Shown one piece after another: positions 12,270-24,000 of a DNA stretch of 64,000 nucleotides (position 1 is the first letter of the stretch; the number at the start of each line of letters is the position of its first letter). Source of the stretch: Distichodus sexfasciatus. Lineage: Eukaryota; Chordata; Actinopteri; Characiformes; Distichodontidae. Made by a program: the position numbers and the translations under genes. Location: NCBI GenBank assembly GCA_032718565.1, contig JAVGVS010000021.1, positions 1,184,301 to 1,248,300 on the forward strand, written 5' to 3'. The notes beneath the pieces were generated by a model. That model worked only from the letters and a program-made list of their open reading frames with translations, was not told the DNA's origin and made no database searches.

Positions 12270-13920
12270 CTTCACCGATGTCACCCGATGTCCCATTATG
12301 GGATCATCTTCTATTGCTAGCTACTTGCCATCTTCACTCTACACAGAATTTCATATGCTTATCATACGAGGTCTAATACTTTTCTGTTCACTGGCTGGTT
12401 TTGTATTTCATTATGACATAGACTCCAGCTCAGCTTCCAACGCTGGCTCTCATGTCGCTGATGCTATCGAGAACCGGGCGTTACGCGCAACGGGAATAGA
12501 GATACCAACGTGCGCGTCAGCAACAGTAGCCAAAGCACCGTTAAGGTCTGTCAAACTATTTTTTATGTAGGATGATCGAAAATGCACAAATAAAAACGCG
12601 CCAAAACGGCAGGATTCTGACCCTCTGCGCTCTCAATAAAATAATCCCATGATTCATTATCTCTTCCAACGCAAACACTAGTCCATTGAGGTGATCTGGC
12701 TGATCGCTGCACCCTTCACCTTCCCTCAACACAGAAAAAACATGGTTCCAGCCCCCACTCTGCCCTAATTGGTCTTACAGGAGTTAAGAAGTAGCCTTCT
12801 GGGCTCATTGGTCAAGAAAGACGTCCGTCAAACTTCATTCCGCCCGTTTGGTACAGGAGGAGGCGTGTCCTGCAAAGGTTGCCAGAGTTTGCTTTGGTCA
12901 GATAGCGCTGATTCCAAATCAGCAATGCCACTGACTCTGCGTTAGATATGAATCGCGCGGAAGGTGGTTAGTCTGACTTCGGGTCAGCGCTGCCGCACAG
13001 ACCGTCCGTTCCAAGCGCAGCGTGGTTAGGTTTGTTGTTTTCCGGGACACGAATAATGACGTAGACGTGGTGAGCACAATACAAGACGTTATTGAAGCAG
13101 CCTTCATATGGTCAGGTCTGCAGAACAATTAACAATCACCCGAATATTCCAACAAATCAACCAGCATAGTGAGCTTGTTAGCATAGGCATTCCCATGATG
13201 GAATGTGGGCATTTCGCATGAATAGCTTATTAATTTGTAAATGATTTCCAGCTTGATTAAATCAAAATTGCAATCATTATGTATTTGTTTCATGCGCGAT
13301 CCCGCCGTGCAGTCTGCCGCAGCACAGAATCCTTCTGCCTTTTGGGCCGATTTTATTGCGCAATGTTTATTTAAGTACCATCGAGAGCGCTTGATCACGC
13401 GTTATGTAAGAGATGTTTCTACCTTCGCTTTAGTTGCGTAATTTCAAAATTATGAAACTCAAGTGTGTTTATCGCCAGAACTAGACCCCCACCCCCCCCA
13501 AAAAAAAAAATAACGCGACAAAATGCCACAAGAGATATAAGATACAGCCACACACACAAAACCATATCCTTAAGAATTATATAGTCTTTTGTTATTGAGC
13601 CTTTCGCCGTTATGTGGCCTAAGGAATAAAAAGGCAAGTGGAACCATATCAAATTTCTTAGTGTTCGGAAAACAGGTAATACACCTACACGCCCATCAGT
13701 AGCCAAACGTACATTTACTGCGTTTTGAAAAAGTGCTCAATCGAAATTGCCATTCAAGTAGAACATGGTTAACAGTGTCTTGATGTATTAGGATCCAACG
13801 TGCACACACACATTACACAGACAACATTTTCTCAGTCTAACAAATAATTTATCATGACCGTGAATTCTTGTGTGGTTTATCTAAAATGTGAAGTCTCTGA
13901 ATAACAGCATATGCAGTCGG
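12270..13920. other. rab40b upstream region and gap to the cox11 3' end
   Basis: The first several hundred bases should contain the rab40b promoter, since transcription runs leftwards. CpG-containing stretches occur near 12450-12500 and 12840-13050. A C8/A12 homopolymer pair sits at about 13490-13510. No exon is recognised, and the open frames here are short and unsupported. This region lies within the proposed indel-rich patch, so fine details should not be trusted. Confidence 0.45.
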
Positions 13921-16900
13921 TTTATACCCAGGAAGTGGAAGTGTCTGTCCTTCTTTGCAGCAAAAAAGTATAAGATAGTGTAATTAAAGCCAACCCGTAC
14001 ATCCTGGGGTCTTCGTCAAACTCGGATCAATATAAAAAGAAAACAGGCATGTCCACTTTCTTTTCCTGAGGGTTTAACCTCTGTTCTTCAAAACAGAAGC
14101 ACTGTGAAGACAAGAAAGCTGGGTTCAACCAAGAGCAAGATAAAAAAGGAGAGCTTTTGTTAAATGGCCCAATCAGAATATCTACAAATTGAGTTAAGAT
14201 TGATTTAAGAGTCTATCTGAAACTGACTTACACATATATTCAAAGGTAAACTGTGCTGGCATATTCTCAAATGTATAGCAAGTATGCAATAAACTCTACC
14301 GAATCTTACAAAGTACTGGCCAGCTTCAAATGGAACAACATTGTAGGTAGAGATTCCTACCACTGGTTTATCAGTGGGATTCTTTGCTTTGTAAAATGTT
14401 GAGAGCAGTTTCTCCAGGCACTCCACCTGAAGAAAAACATGTTTATTAGGTAAGCATACAGTTTTGACTTTTTTAAAAACTTTCTGTTTAAAATACTAGT
14501 GATGCAGCAATAATGTTGACTAAAAAAGAAAAAACAACAACTTGACTATCAGCATAATATGTAGTCAATTGAAAGCTCTGTCACATATTGCTTGCACATT
14601 TAAGAGGAGGTACTTATAGTTAATACGCAGTTGGTGGTGTAACGGTAGTGTGTTCGCCATGTGATGAGGTCACAGGTTCGAATCCAGGCTGGTAAAGTTT
14701 CCACATGAGGTACTCATGAGCAAGGTACTGTCCCCAAGCACTGCCCCGGTGCTTGTTAGCTGCCCACTGCTCCTTCCACGGATGGGCTAACTTCGTTGTG
14801 GCAATGTGTGCTGTGGTGTGTCTACAATGACAAATAATCACTCGCTTATCCACTTAAATAAAAAATAAGATTGCTCAACAAAGTGTGTCAAAGTATTTGA
14901 CAAGAGTTTATATACAGTGCTATGCAAAAGTTTGGGCACCCCTGAGGTTAGATGATAATTAAATAGCTCTGTCTTCATAAGAGAAGATCACAGCAAGATG
15001 TGGGTTTTTTTCTAGAGATATATAGACAAGGATGTTTATCAATAGACTCAAAATTTCAATGTGGCATTATTGAGTTGTATGAAAATAAAAATAAAGTTGA
15101 AAATGGGATGCAAAAGTTTCAGCACCCTCTCACTTGCATTACTTGGAAGACCCGGCAGTCAATTGAATACTGACAGTTAGCAGCACTAAATTGCTTGATT
15201 AGCCTATTAGACCTTGAAGTGCTGGAAGACAGCTGCAACCAATCAAAAATAAAAATGGTTTAATATATATAAATTGGTTAGTGGTACTTGACCTGGTTTC
15301 CTCTAGAGAGTGGCAAATATGGGAACCCTTTAAAGAACTCTCTCTGCTGACTTAAAAAACTAAGGTAATGTATTTTATGAATTAGAGAAGGGCACAAAAG
15401 ATTATCGGCTAAAGGTCTGACTGTATGTCTAACAGTCAGAAAATGAAGTTAGAAATGAAAGGCCACGGGAACAGTCCTTGTGAAGAAAAGATGTCGGAGG
15501 CCAAGAAAAATATCTCAAAGGCACAGGTGAAGACTGGTTAGAATTGTCACAGACAAAAAGTTCGGCCAGGACCGCCTCCAGAGAGCTACAAACATCTGGC
15601 TGCTGATGGTGTCATTGTACATCGCCCACAGTCCAGCGACTTTGCACCAGAACAGCTCAGGTGGAAGGGGTGATGCGCGAAAAGAAGAGCCGCATGAGGT
15701 ACGCAAAAGGGCATCTGGACAAGCCAGAAATATACTGGAAAAAAATACTGTGGACAGATGAGACTAGATAGAGTTTTTTGGTCATAATCAGAGGCGCAAT
15801 GCATGGTGAAAAAAAATACACAGCATTCCTGGAGAAGAACTTGCTGCCAACAGTAAAATTTAATGGAGGGTCCATCATGTTATGGGGCTGTGTGGCTAGC
15901 ACAGGTACTGAACTCTGCAGCCAGTTGGAGGAGCGATGGATTCCACCCAATATCAGCAGATTTCTGAAAAAGAATGTTCTAGAGTCAGTCACAAAGTTGA
16001 AGCTACGCCAGGTTGGATGTTTCAGTACCATAATGATCCAAAGCACCGCTTCAAAATCTACTAAGGAATTTCCCTGCAGAGGCACAAGTAATAACAAGTT
16101 TTTGAGATCTGAACATCACTGAAAATGTGTGGATTGGAGTTGAAGCAGGCTGTCCATGCCCGAAGCTATCGACCTGACTGAACTGGAGGCATTTTGTATG
16201 GAGGAATGGTCCAAAATACTCACCAGCCAGAATTCAGGACTTGTGAGTGGCTAGGAGGCGCCTACAGGCTGTTATTTCAGCAAAAGAAGGCTCTACCAAA
16301 TATTAATGGATATCTCCTTTGGGGTGCCCAAATTCAGCACTCACCTATTTGTGTTTAAAATGAGCATTACATTGTTTCTGTTAGCCTGCTAATAAAACAT
16401 ATTTCACTACTGAATTGTTGCTGTTTCCATATTATCAACATGTTTTAAATTAAGTTGTTGCCCCTGCTGCAGTGTTATAAATGAACAGTTATTTTTATCA
16501 GGGTGCCCAAACTTTGCATAGCACTGTGTTGCCATGGGCAGCTTAGTTTTACTAGAGAAATCAAGCAATTATCAGATGATCTCTGTGAGTTGTCCTGTCC
16601 CATTCTGTCATTATTTGAACTTCATCTACTGGAATGATTCTGCTTGCTATTACTTTTCAGTTAAATTAAGCTCTGAGGAAAGATTTGTTTTCTGTTCTGG
16701 CTAATGAAACCAGCCTTATTAAAAAATATATGCTGACCTCACAATAGTAGAACCATTAAATAATTAGTATCTAAGAATGGTTGGTGGTTCTTCTACTGTG
16801 AATTCAAAATTGATATGTAAACATGGGCGCCTTCACAATAACCACCTGGGTAGCATCACTATCTTGAACTTGCGGATATTATTTGGAAACCAAAAACAAT

Positions 16901-17523
16901 TTTAGAAGCACAACATTGTAATGAATATTTAATCATCTCAATATAGATCTCTGATTGTTGAGGATTTTAAAGTTCCAGTGGAGACTGGCATGGCGGTTCG
17001 GGCATTAAAATGTGACTTAATAACTCGATCTTTAACCGGCTTCATTGTCTCCACCAAGTCTGTATCATGTCCTGCTGTTGCTGTACCTCCCAATCCTGAT
17101 GCCTGAGTTAGGAAACAAATTTGCAATCACTTTAGATGCACTCCCATCCTTGAGATTTCAGTATCAAAAACATGAAGACACTGGACCTGGCAGTGGAAGT
17201 CTGTAGAGTGGCACAGCAGCATATGACAGACCAATCATTCCAACCCCAGCAGCTGCAATGTACGTGAGGATGGTCTTGTTCTTCTGCTTCCAATCATCCT
17301 CATAACTCTGCTGCTTTTTTCTGTGGGTTTTAGTTCCTCGTGTCTGGTTCATGACCCTCTGAGGGGTTCTCCGGACAAAAAGCTGTCCACCAGATGCTGC
17401 AAGTCCCAGCATTAGGGTTTTAAAACACACCTGTGCTAGTTGTACATAGTGCTTTGCACAGCACTGACGGAAGGGGGAAAGAGGGCAGCATAGCCTCAAA
17501 CCCAGATGAACAAGGATTCCCAA
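13921..17523 (-). CDS. cox11: Cytochrome c oxidase assembly protein Cox11 (four exons, frame broken)
   Basis: Cox11 is a copper chaperone of the mitochondrial inner membrane that delivers copper to the CuB site of cytochrome oxidase subunit I. Exons in order are 17187-17523, 16943-17102, 14300-14426 and about 13921-14101. Exon 1 has the matrix/transit region, then DDWKQKNKTILTYIAAAGV and the single membrane helix ending AAVPLYRL. Exon 2 gives ASGLGGTATAGHDTDLVETM. Exon 3 gives KNPTDKPVVGISTYNVVPFE. Exon 4 gives the copper-binding CFCF block and EEQRLNPQE, then VDMPVFF and DPEF. The frame breaks at the end of exon 1, two or three times in exon 2, at the exon 2 donor, at the start, middle and end of exon 3, and repeatedly in exon 4. 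No ATG is in frame upstream of exon 1 before a stop. Residues between breaks are nearly unchanged from the family, so I favour assembly error over a pseudogene. The gene is head-to-head with stxbp4. Confidence 0.88.
14627..14850 (+). repeat. tRNA-derived SINE, copy B
   Basis: It starts GCAGTTGGTGGTGTAACGG with an A-box-like block and has a clear B box GGTTCGAATCC at 14675-14685. The body and the tail ending in ACAAATAATCACTCGC are shared with copies A and C. It lies in cox11 intron 2 next to the Tc1-like element. Confidence 0.85.
14915..16526 (+). mobile_element. Tc1-like DNA transposon, about 1.6 kb, with defective transposase
   Basis: The left end reads CAGTGCTATGCAAAAGTTTG and the right end is its inverted copy, ending at GCATAGCACTG. 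The left flank is TA, as expected for Tc1 insertion, while the right flank reads TG. The interior from about 15320 to 16310 encodes fragments of a transposase in several frames, for example 'KKNISKAQVKTGR' near 15500, the 'NGGSIMLWGC' block near 15860, and HNAPCH-like and ENVW-like parts near 16020-16130. The element sits in cox11 intron 2. The two terminal repeats differ by homopolymer length (AAAA against AAA, CCCC against CCC), so some of the frame breaks may be sequencing errors. Confidence 0.88.
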
Positions 17524-18385
17524 GATCTTCAGGATTAGTTCTTATGGCTCACTGTCCAACCTGGTGCACCAAACAGAAACAACAGTAAGTTGCTATCATA
17601 TACTGTAGGCTATTAATAGCAATTATTAACTGCAGTATTTTGGATGTCTATGCATCATCAGGCGCATTTATAAGTATGTTGCTATCAACCGAATCAAGGT
17701 CATTAATCCAGGCTTAAGTCTTCAGTCATTTTGTTGTTTTTACAATAACTACAACTTTTAAAGCACTTTTATTGCTACTTCCGGGCTGTGTTTACTGTGA
17801 CCTGCAACGTTTGTATCCGCGACCTCTAGCAAGAAAACGGTCAATTTGATATAGACCTGTGTTCAAAACAAGTATATAAAGATATCTGCATAACCAGTCA
17901 GCAGTCAACAGGTTTGCTAGATCCACCAGAAATACTCCTGGGTCTTTACTATAGGAACCTACTACCCTTGATCATTGAGAGCTTTTACCGAACCATCAAA
18001 ACATCAAAGTCCAACGTCATTGTTTTACAGAGAGACTAGTATTTTAACCAGTACGGTAATTTAATGATACTGATGAATTTTTTGGTTAAAAAAAACACAG
18101 TAACAAACCGCAACCGGTAACAATAGGAAGGAAGAGAAGAGAACAGTGACTTTGTCCAAAACTAAACACAAATCGAAACCTCGGTGACGCGACAACACTA
18201 CAGCTGGCGTAGTAATCATTTACCAAGTTGGGATCCAAAGCATGACCCTTAAATAGGAGAAGAGCATCTGATAAACCCTGCAAGTATAATTGTATGTTCT
18301 AGACGACGTTTCTCCAATGCTGCAATAATTATGGAAAGAGGTAGATCAATATTTTACTTCACATATATATATATATATATATAGA

Positions 18386-18427
<42 letters not shown>

Positions 18428-21013
18428 CGATCTCACAAAAATATGGAAATAAAACAGCTTTTAGAAATAGCTGAACTTGTAACAATTTTATACAGTCACC
18501 ACCTGTCATCTGTGCTAGGTAATTGGCTAACAGCTTTAACCCGTGCAGCTGCTTCACGTTAGTTATTCTATTTACAGCATAAGCATCGCATTGTGAACTT
18601 ATTTAACTAGCAAAGATGAAACTATGCTGGAATTGGTTAAATGAGATTCTTACCTAAAATAACCCGCGGCACCTACCAACAACCTTCTACAGGAACTTTC
18701 ATAACATGCTCAGCCTCAGCGGTCCTGGCGTTTTATCGGTCCTCCGGAAACAATGTATCGTGTCGACAGTTCCTGATTTAAATGGCTCAGTCTATCAGCC
18801 TGCTTTTGATTACAGAGAATGTTTCAATTGAAGATTGCGAAGTCAGATCTCCTTTAATACATTAATAATGCAAGACCTTAAATATATGTGAGTGGCACTC
18901 TAATATGCCATTTTTGTTTTATATTGCTTTAATAACAATATTTTATTGTTGGATGCTTCACAGATAACAAATAATTTTTGGTAATTAGCATCCTAACACC
19001 ACATTGATAGAATTTTACTGTGAATCTTTGTGTTGTTCATTTGTGGATTTCCTAAAAGCAAAGGATTCCCTGTCTGCTGCTTAATCTGTGCCTGGATATG
19101 ATATGCATAACAGAATCCTTTACATACTGTCTTAATACAGTCCAGAGGTTGTTTAGGATTTGGGGCTTTATACCATTTTCAGAGGGAGACGCATCATAAG
19201 CAGTGGCAGCGGAGGGAGAGGTGAAGTGCACCATGTGACTGCTGGGTATCAGGGGAGATTAGTGGATAGGTAGGCGCGTGTCTGTAGCTGTCTGGGTAGA
19301 TTGCTGTGTCTCGGTCATCTTAGACCGTCCTGATTTGAACCGTCATCTCCCCCGACCCTGTGATGAGGTTGCCTTTATAATATTTCATCAGCTCTTTTGG
19401 ACCTGCAATGCCACTGCTGCCACAGTCAGTGGAGGCAGAGCACTTTGACAGACTATCCCTGCTTTACTGGTAGGTTTGCTGTCATTTTCATTGCAAAATA
19501 ACTTCAGATTTAGGAGAGCTGTGAATGACTGAATTGAATTTTGCTCCAGCCATCTGTTTGTATTATGGTATTTATTTGTGTTCAGTATGAGCAAGGGAGT
19601 GTGCTTTATAAGTAAGAGAATGCCTGTGAGTTTTGCTGTGTTTATGTGGTTGTGTTTGTGTCATTTAGGCAAGTATATTAATATGCACTTTGCTTTCTGC
19701 AATTGAAGTAACATGCATATATTTTGCATGGTCAAATCAGCTGTTTATTATACTAATGTGTATATGAGGAAGATCATACAAAGCTCAGCTTTTGGGAAAT
19801 GATTTTAAAGATTAATGTTAGGTGTTTCAAACAGAACACTGTGTTCACAATGTTGCTGTGGTCCTGCATTACAAGGAAGTTCAGCACCAGGATTAAATTG
19901 ACCGGATGCAATCCAGATTGGCACGCAGCATGACTCCGGAGTACACATTAGTGTGTACTCTAATGTGACTTGTGGAAAGAAAGACAGATTAGAATGAATT
20001 AAGTGATCAGTATAAATGCCTCATCTCCACCTACAAAATCTGATGTAGTAAGTCCAGTTGCTTCCTCTGCACTTTAGGTAACGTTGCTTTACTTCAATAA
20101 GATGTTTCAGGCAGTGTACCTTATATTTTATATTGAAGCTTTGCGGGACAGATGATCACCACAGTGGGGAGGAAGGAGCTTATCGCTATACTATTGTGCC
20201 TGTTGCTCTTTTATTCCATTAATCATCCCCTATTGTTAATGTCACAGAGAGATTAAAATGGAATGTTTACAGTGCACATTTGTGAAGGGGGATGGTGATC
20301 TTGAGGAAGAAGTCAATTAAACCAGGTCAAACCTTCTATTGATGGTCAGAGCTATTGTTTGTCTTAGGTTCCAAGATCATGTCCACACGATAAAAACTTG
20401 AACATGGATGGAAAATGCTTTCGAAAATCCTGAGAGTCATGTATATCAGATGTAGTGTGAAATATGAACAAATACTGACAGAGAATAAAGGCTTTAATGA
20501 TGCACTGTTTAGAGAGAAAAAACATATTAGTTTTAGAGCAAATGCAAGTGATTAAACAATGTTCAAGCTTCACTTTCTGCCTGGCAAGTGTTTGTTTTTT
20601 GGTGCTATTTCAGCACCATGTTTAATGGCCTAGATAAGAGTGAAGCTTTTGCATTGTGGTTCTTTCTGTCTGTTATAGGGATTAAATTCAACAGAGATCA
20701 GGTCCTGGTTTAACAGATTGGAAGCACGCTTTTCCAATAAGAGTGGTGTTTACCTATGCGGTGCAGTGTTTATGAAATAAAACCATTCACAGTAACCTAC
20801 TTCCGTTGGTCAATCACTTAGTATATTTTTAGAATTGTTTTGAATTACTATTGCAATCCCTACATTTATCCAGCACCATTCAAGAAAAAATGGGTTAAAT
20901 GTGTCTTTCTAAAACTCTGTGGATGTCACATTTATTGTAGTTTTGTGTTTCCTGTTTTTTGTGTAATTACATGCAGATTTTTACTTTCAACTCCAAACTA
21001 TTGTTTTTTTTAG
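17524..21013. other. Intergenic region between head-to-head cox11 and stxbp4
   Basis: The two genes diverge from here, so it should hold both promoters. The first coding stxbp4 exon is preceded by an acceptor site, which implies at least one upstream non-coding exon in this interval, but I cannot place it. A TA microsatellite lies at 18361-18425 and a 9-bp palindrome at 19939-19960. No clear TATA box or strong CpG island is visible. Confidence 0.5.
18361..18425. repeat. TA microsatellite
   Basis: A TA run interrupted by GAG. It is intergenic between cox11 and stxbp4. Confidence 0.9.
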
Positions 21014-24000
21014 GACAATCATGGGACCCCATGGCATCAACCGTGCTGTGCAGAGGCTAGAGTTTTCTGACTGCAGAAAAGGACTCGGTAAGGGCTAGAA
21101 CGGGTTCAACTTTAGCTGCACATATTTTGAAATTAGTTTATTAGCATTCTTTGTCTGCTCCATTCATACTATGATTGATGGAATCACCAGCTTCAGGCCT
21201 TTTGGTTCCATCTGCCAGGAGTGAAGATCACTGGAGGCTACAGGGAGCTGACTGGAGAAGAGTTTGGCATTTTCATTAAGCGAGTTCTTCCGGGTGGTGT
21301 TGCCGCACAGGATGGTATGCTGACTGTTGCCCCCACAATTTACCTGTTAAGCGTTTCTGCCCGTAAGTGGATAATGGAGATGATAATTTTGTGTTGTCAG
21401 GACGACTTAAAGCCGGCGACCTCATTTTAGATGTCAACAACATGAATTTAGGTGGTGTTACAAATGAAAGGTATGCACACTAAAACAGCAATATAATAAC
21501 AATAGTAATACTGAAAAACCTCTACATTTCAAACACATGATCATTTAAATAAAAAACTTGACATGAAGTGATTACACAGCACAGCAGCATTGTGTCTTCT
21601 CATTACTGATAATTGCTCTAATTTCATTAAAATGTTTAATCACATTCACAGACATTTGAGGATAATGTGCCTGTAGGGAAAAAAACAACTCTCAGCCCCT
21701 CCCATCTCCTGTGTGTTTTAGGGCGGTGGAAATTCTGCGCATGGCATCAGCCACAAACCACATGTCTCTTCTGATTGCCCGAGATGAGGAGTCCAGGTAT
21801 AAGAAAACCTTTAGCCTCTGTCAGGACTGCTCAGTCATGTACTGTCTTGGAGCTTTCTTTCTTTCCTTCTGTCATTCTCTTTAAGATGTAACTAAAATGT
21901 TATTCTTTTAAGTTTAGAGTCAAGGACTGTATATAGACATTGAGCTTATGATGTCAACGTTGGGACAGTTATTAACTTGAATTAGCCTCTGCTGCATCAT
22001 GAAATGTGGCTTTGACAGGTGCGGTATTGTTGTCATCATCCACATTAATCTCATTACTGGATGAGCACCGATGAGCCTCTTGATTGTTTTTTATAAGTCT
22101 AAAAATAGTCTTAATACATTAAGAACATTAGAGACTTTAAGGTTACAGTAACTGAGACTCTCAACTTGAAATTGGCATGTTGTGACTTTTTCTTCTCACT
22201 TGCCTGGGCATTTTAAATCTGACCCCTAGCTACAGTGCTAACAGTTTGTGGGAGTCCTTATATTTTCCAAAATGCCGGTATTGAAAATGATTGAGAACAT
22301 AGCCTCAGAAATAGTTTTAGTACTGCATAGTCTGGCCGTTGAGCAGAGCAGCTGTCAGGCTCTGCCTGCTTTCTTAGGACAAACTGAGTTGGCATTCTGC
22401 TGGTCTCTAGGACAGTACGCTCTCAAATGGAGCTGGATACGTGTTGACGTTTTAGGGCCACCAGTCGATCAGATGCAACCTGACTTGAACCTGCGGGGTG
22501 TGAACAATGGGCTACCCTCTGAGGATTATCAGCATTGCTAATGGACATCTGCTCATCTGAAGCACATTTTTATCTGTAGTTCTACATTATGGCTTCTTGT
22601 TGATGTGCAAAGCTTATGCAATATAAATGTGCGAATTGAACATGCTTTTCATTACTTGGCTTAATTTAAGACTAAAAATATAGGAGGCTATGAAACTGCT
22701 CCATTTGACTCTTTACCTTGAGACTTATTTATCTATGATTAAGAGAGTAATCTAATTAAATGCTGCTTAGCCTCTTCTCAATGTGTAATGAAGGAGTTGC
22801 TTTTAATTGGCCCTGGAGTATCAGGCAGCTGGCACTTTGCAAACAAAAGAGCTTCAGCTGACAATTATTCTTATGTGTTTATCAAAAACAGCTTAAACAA
22901 TTTTACAGTAGTCAGTCAGTGCTTATGGAAGCTTATTATAAACCATTGTAATGTGGCTGTGTGGGTTTAGGTTTGTGTCTAAGTTTTACACCAGTTAACA
23001 TTGGAATCAGTTTATGCTTGAACTGCAAAAGTTTTTTTAGATTTGTCTCTGTGCTTAATGCTTTTATGATCTTAGCTCTAGAATAATCTAGGATGACTTT
23101 GGTGACAGTTCTTTCTACGTGTAATGCAACACTGAGAACTCACCGTGTTTGCAGGAGAGAGTTCGCTCAGCTCATGGAGAAATGCGGCTCCAACAGCAAT
23201 GCAAACTCATCTGGCAGGATGTCTCCAACTGCTCTCTCCACAGGTATATTTCATTATGCTATAAGACAGTTGTAGAAATGTATTTATGTGCAGACGCACA
23301 TATAAAATCTAAATCTTCATGTTTTTGTCTTGAGGTTTGAGTTCTTATTGAGAATGGACTCAAAGCTTCACATCAAGAACTACAACACTAGGCACCAGTG
23401 TGTTCTAGGTAGTGTTGAACAGGTCAAGGTTTTATGGGTGTTGATTTAAAGCCAGAGCACTGATCTTTTGGGCTCTTCTGCTTGGACCCTGTGCCCGTAT
23501 CTGTTGTTCATTTGGATTTAAGAAAATATAGACAGCCAGCTCAGAAACCTACCCTGTTGACTTTCATTGTTCGTCAAATTACTGAGGAGCAAAAAATTGA
23601 TGCACCTATTATATTTGTTTTCAGGCAAGCTGACTGACACTGCTTCATCATCCTCATCCTCCAGATCAACGAGTCCTCAAATTTTAAGCCCTAAAGACTG
23701 CAGCACAGCTGCAGCACCACCACAAGTCTGCAGGTAAGACTTACTGAGATCAACCCATATTCGCCAGCCATTTAGAAACATTTTACTGTATTTAATGTCT
23801 AACTGATTAACACTGCCTACTTCAGAGTCATTGTTAAATGTATTATATCTTTGTATTATATATTATATCTCTTAGTTTATGACAATTGGCCCACAGGTGG
23901 CCTGGTATTATTATAGTTGTGGGAATTAATTAGAGCATTTAGGCAGTTGGGGCACATGAATGCCCAAACCAGTGGTTCCCAAATGTTTTCTGTAGGGCCC

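Noticed and set aside
13921..17523. cox11 as a pseudogene
   Set aside because: The frame breaks are real in the given sequence, but residues between them are nearly unchanged, introns and most splice sites are kept, and rab40b exon 1 nearby shows the same indel pattern. Sequencing error explains all of this more simply. It stays possible until accurate reads are checked.
22248..22541. 97-codon open frame in stxbp4 intron 4
   Set aside because: No splice sites fit the stxbp4 frame, there is no family similarity, and the stxbp4 exons on both sides join in phase without it.
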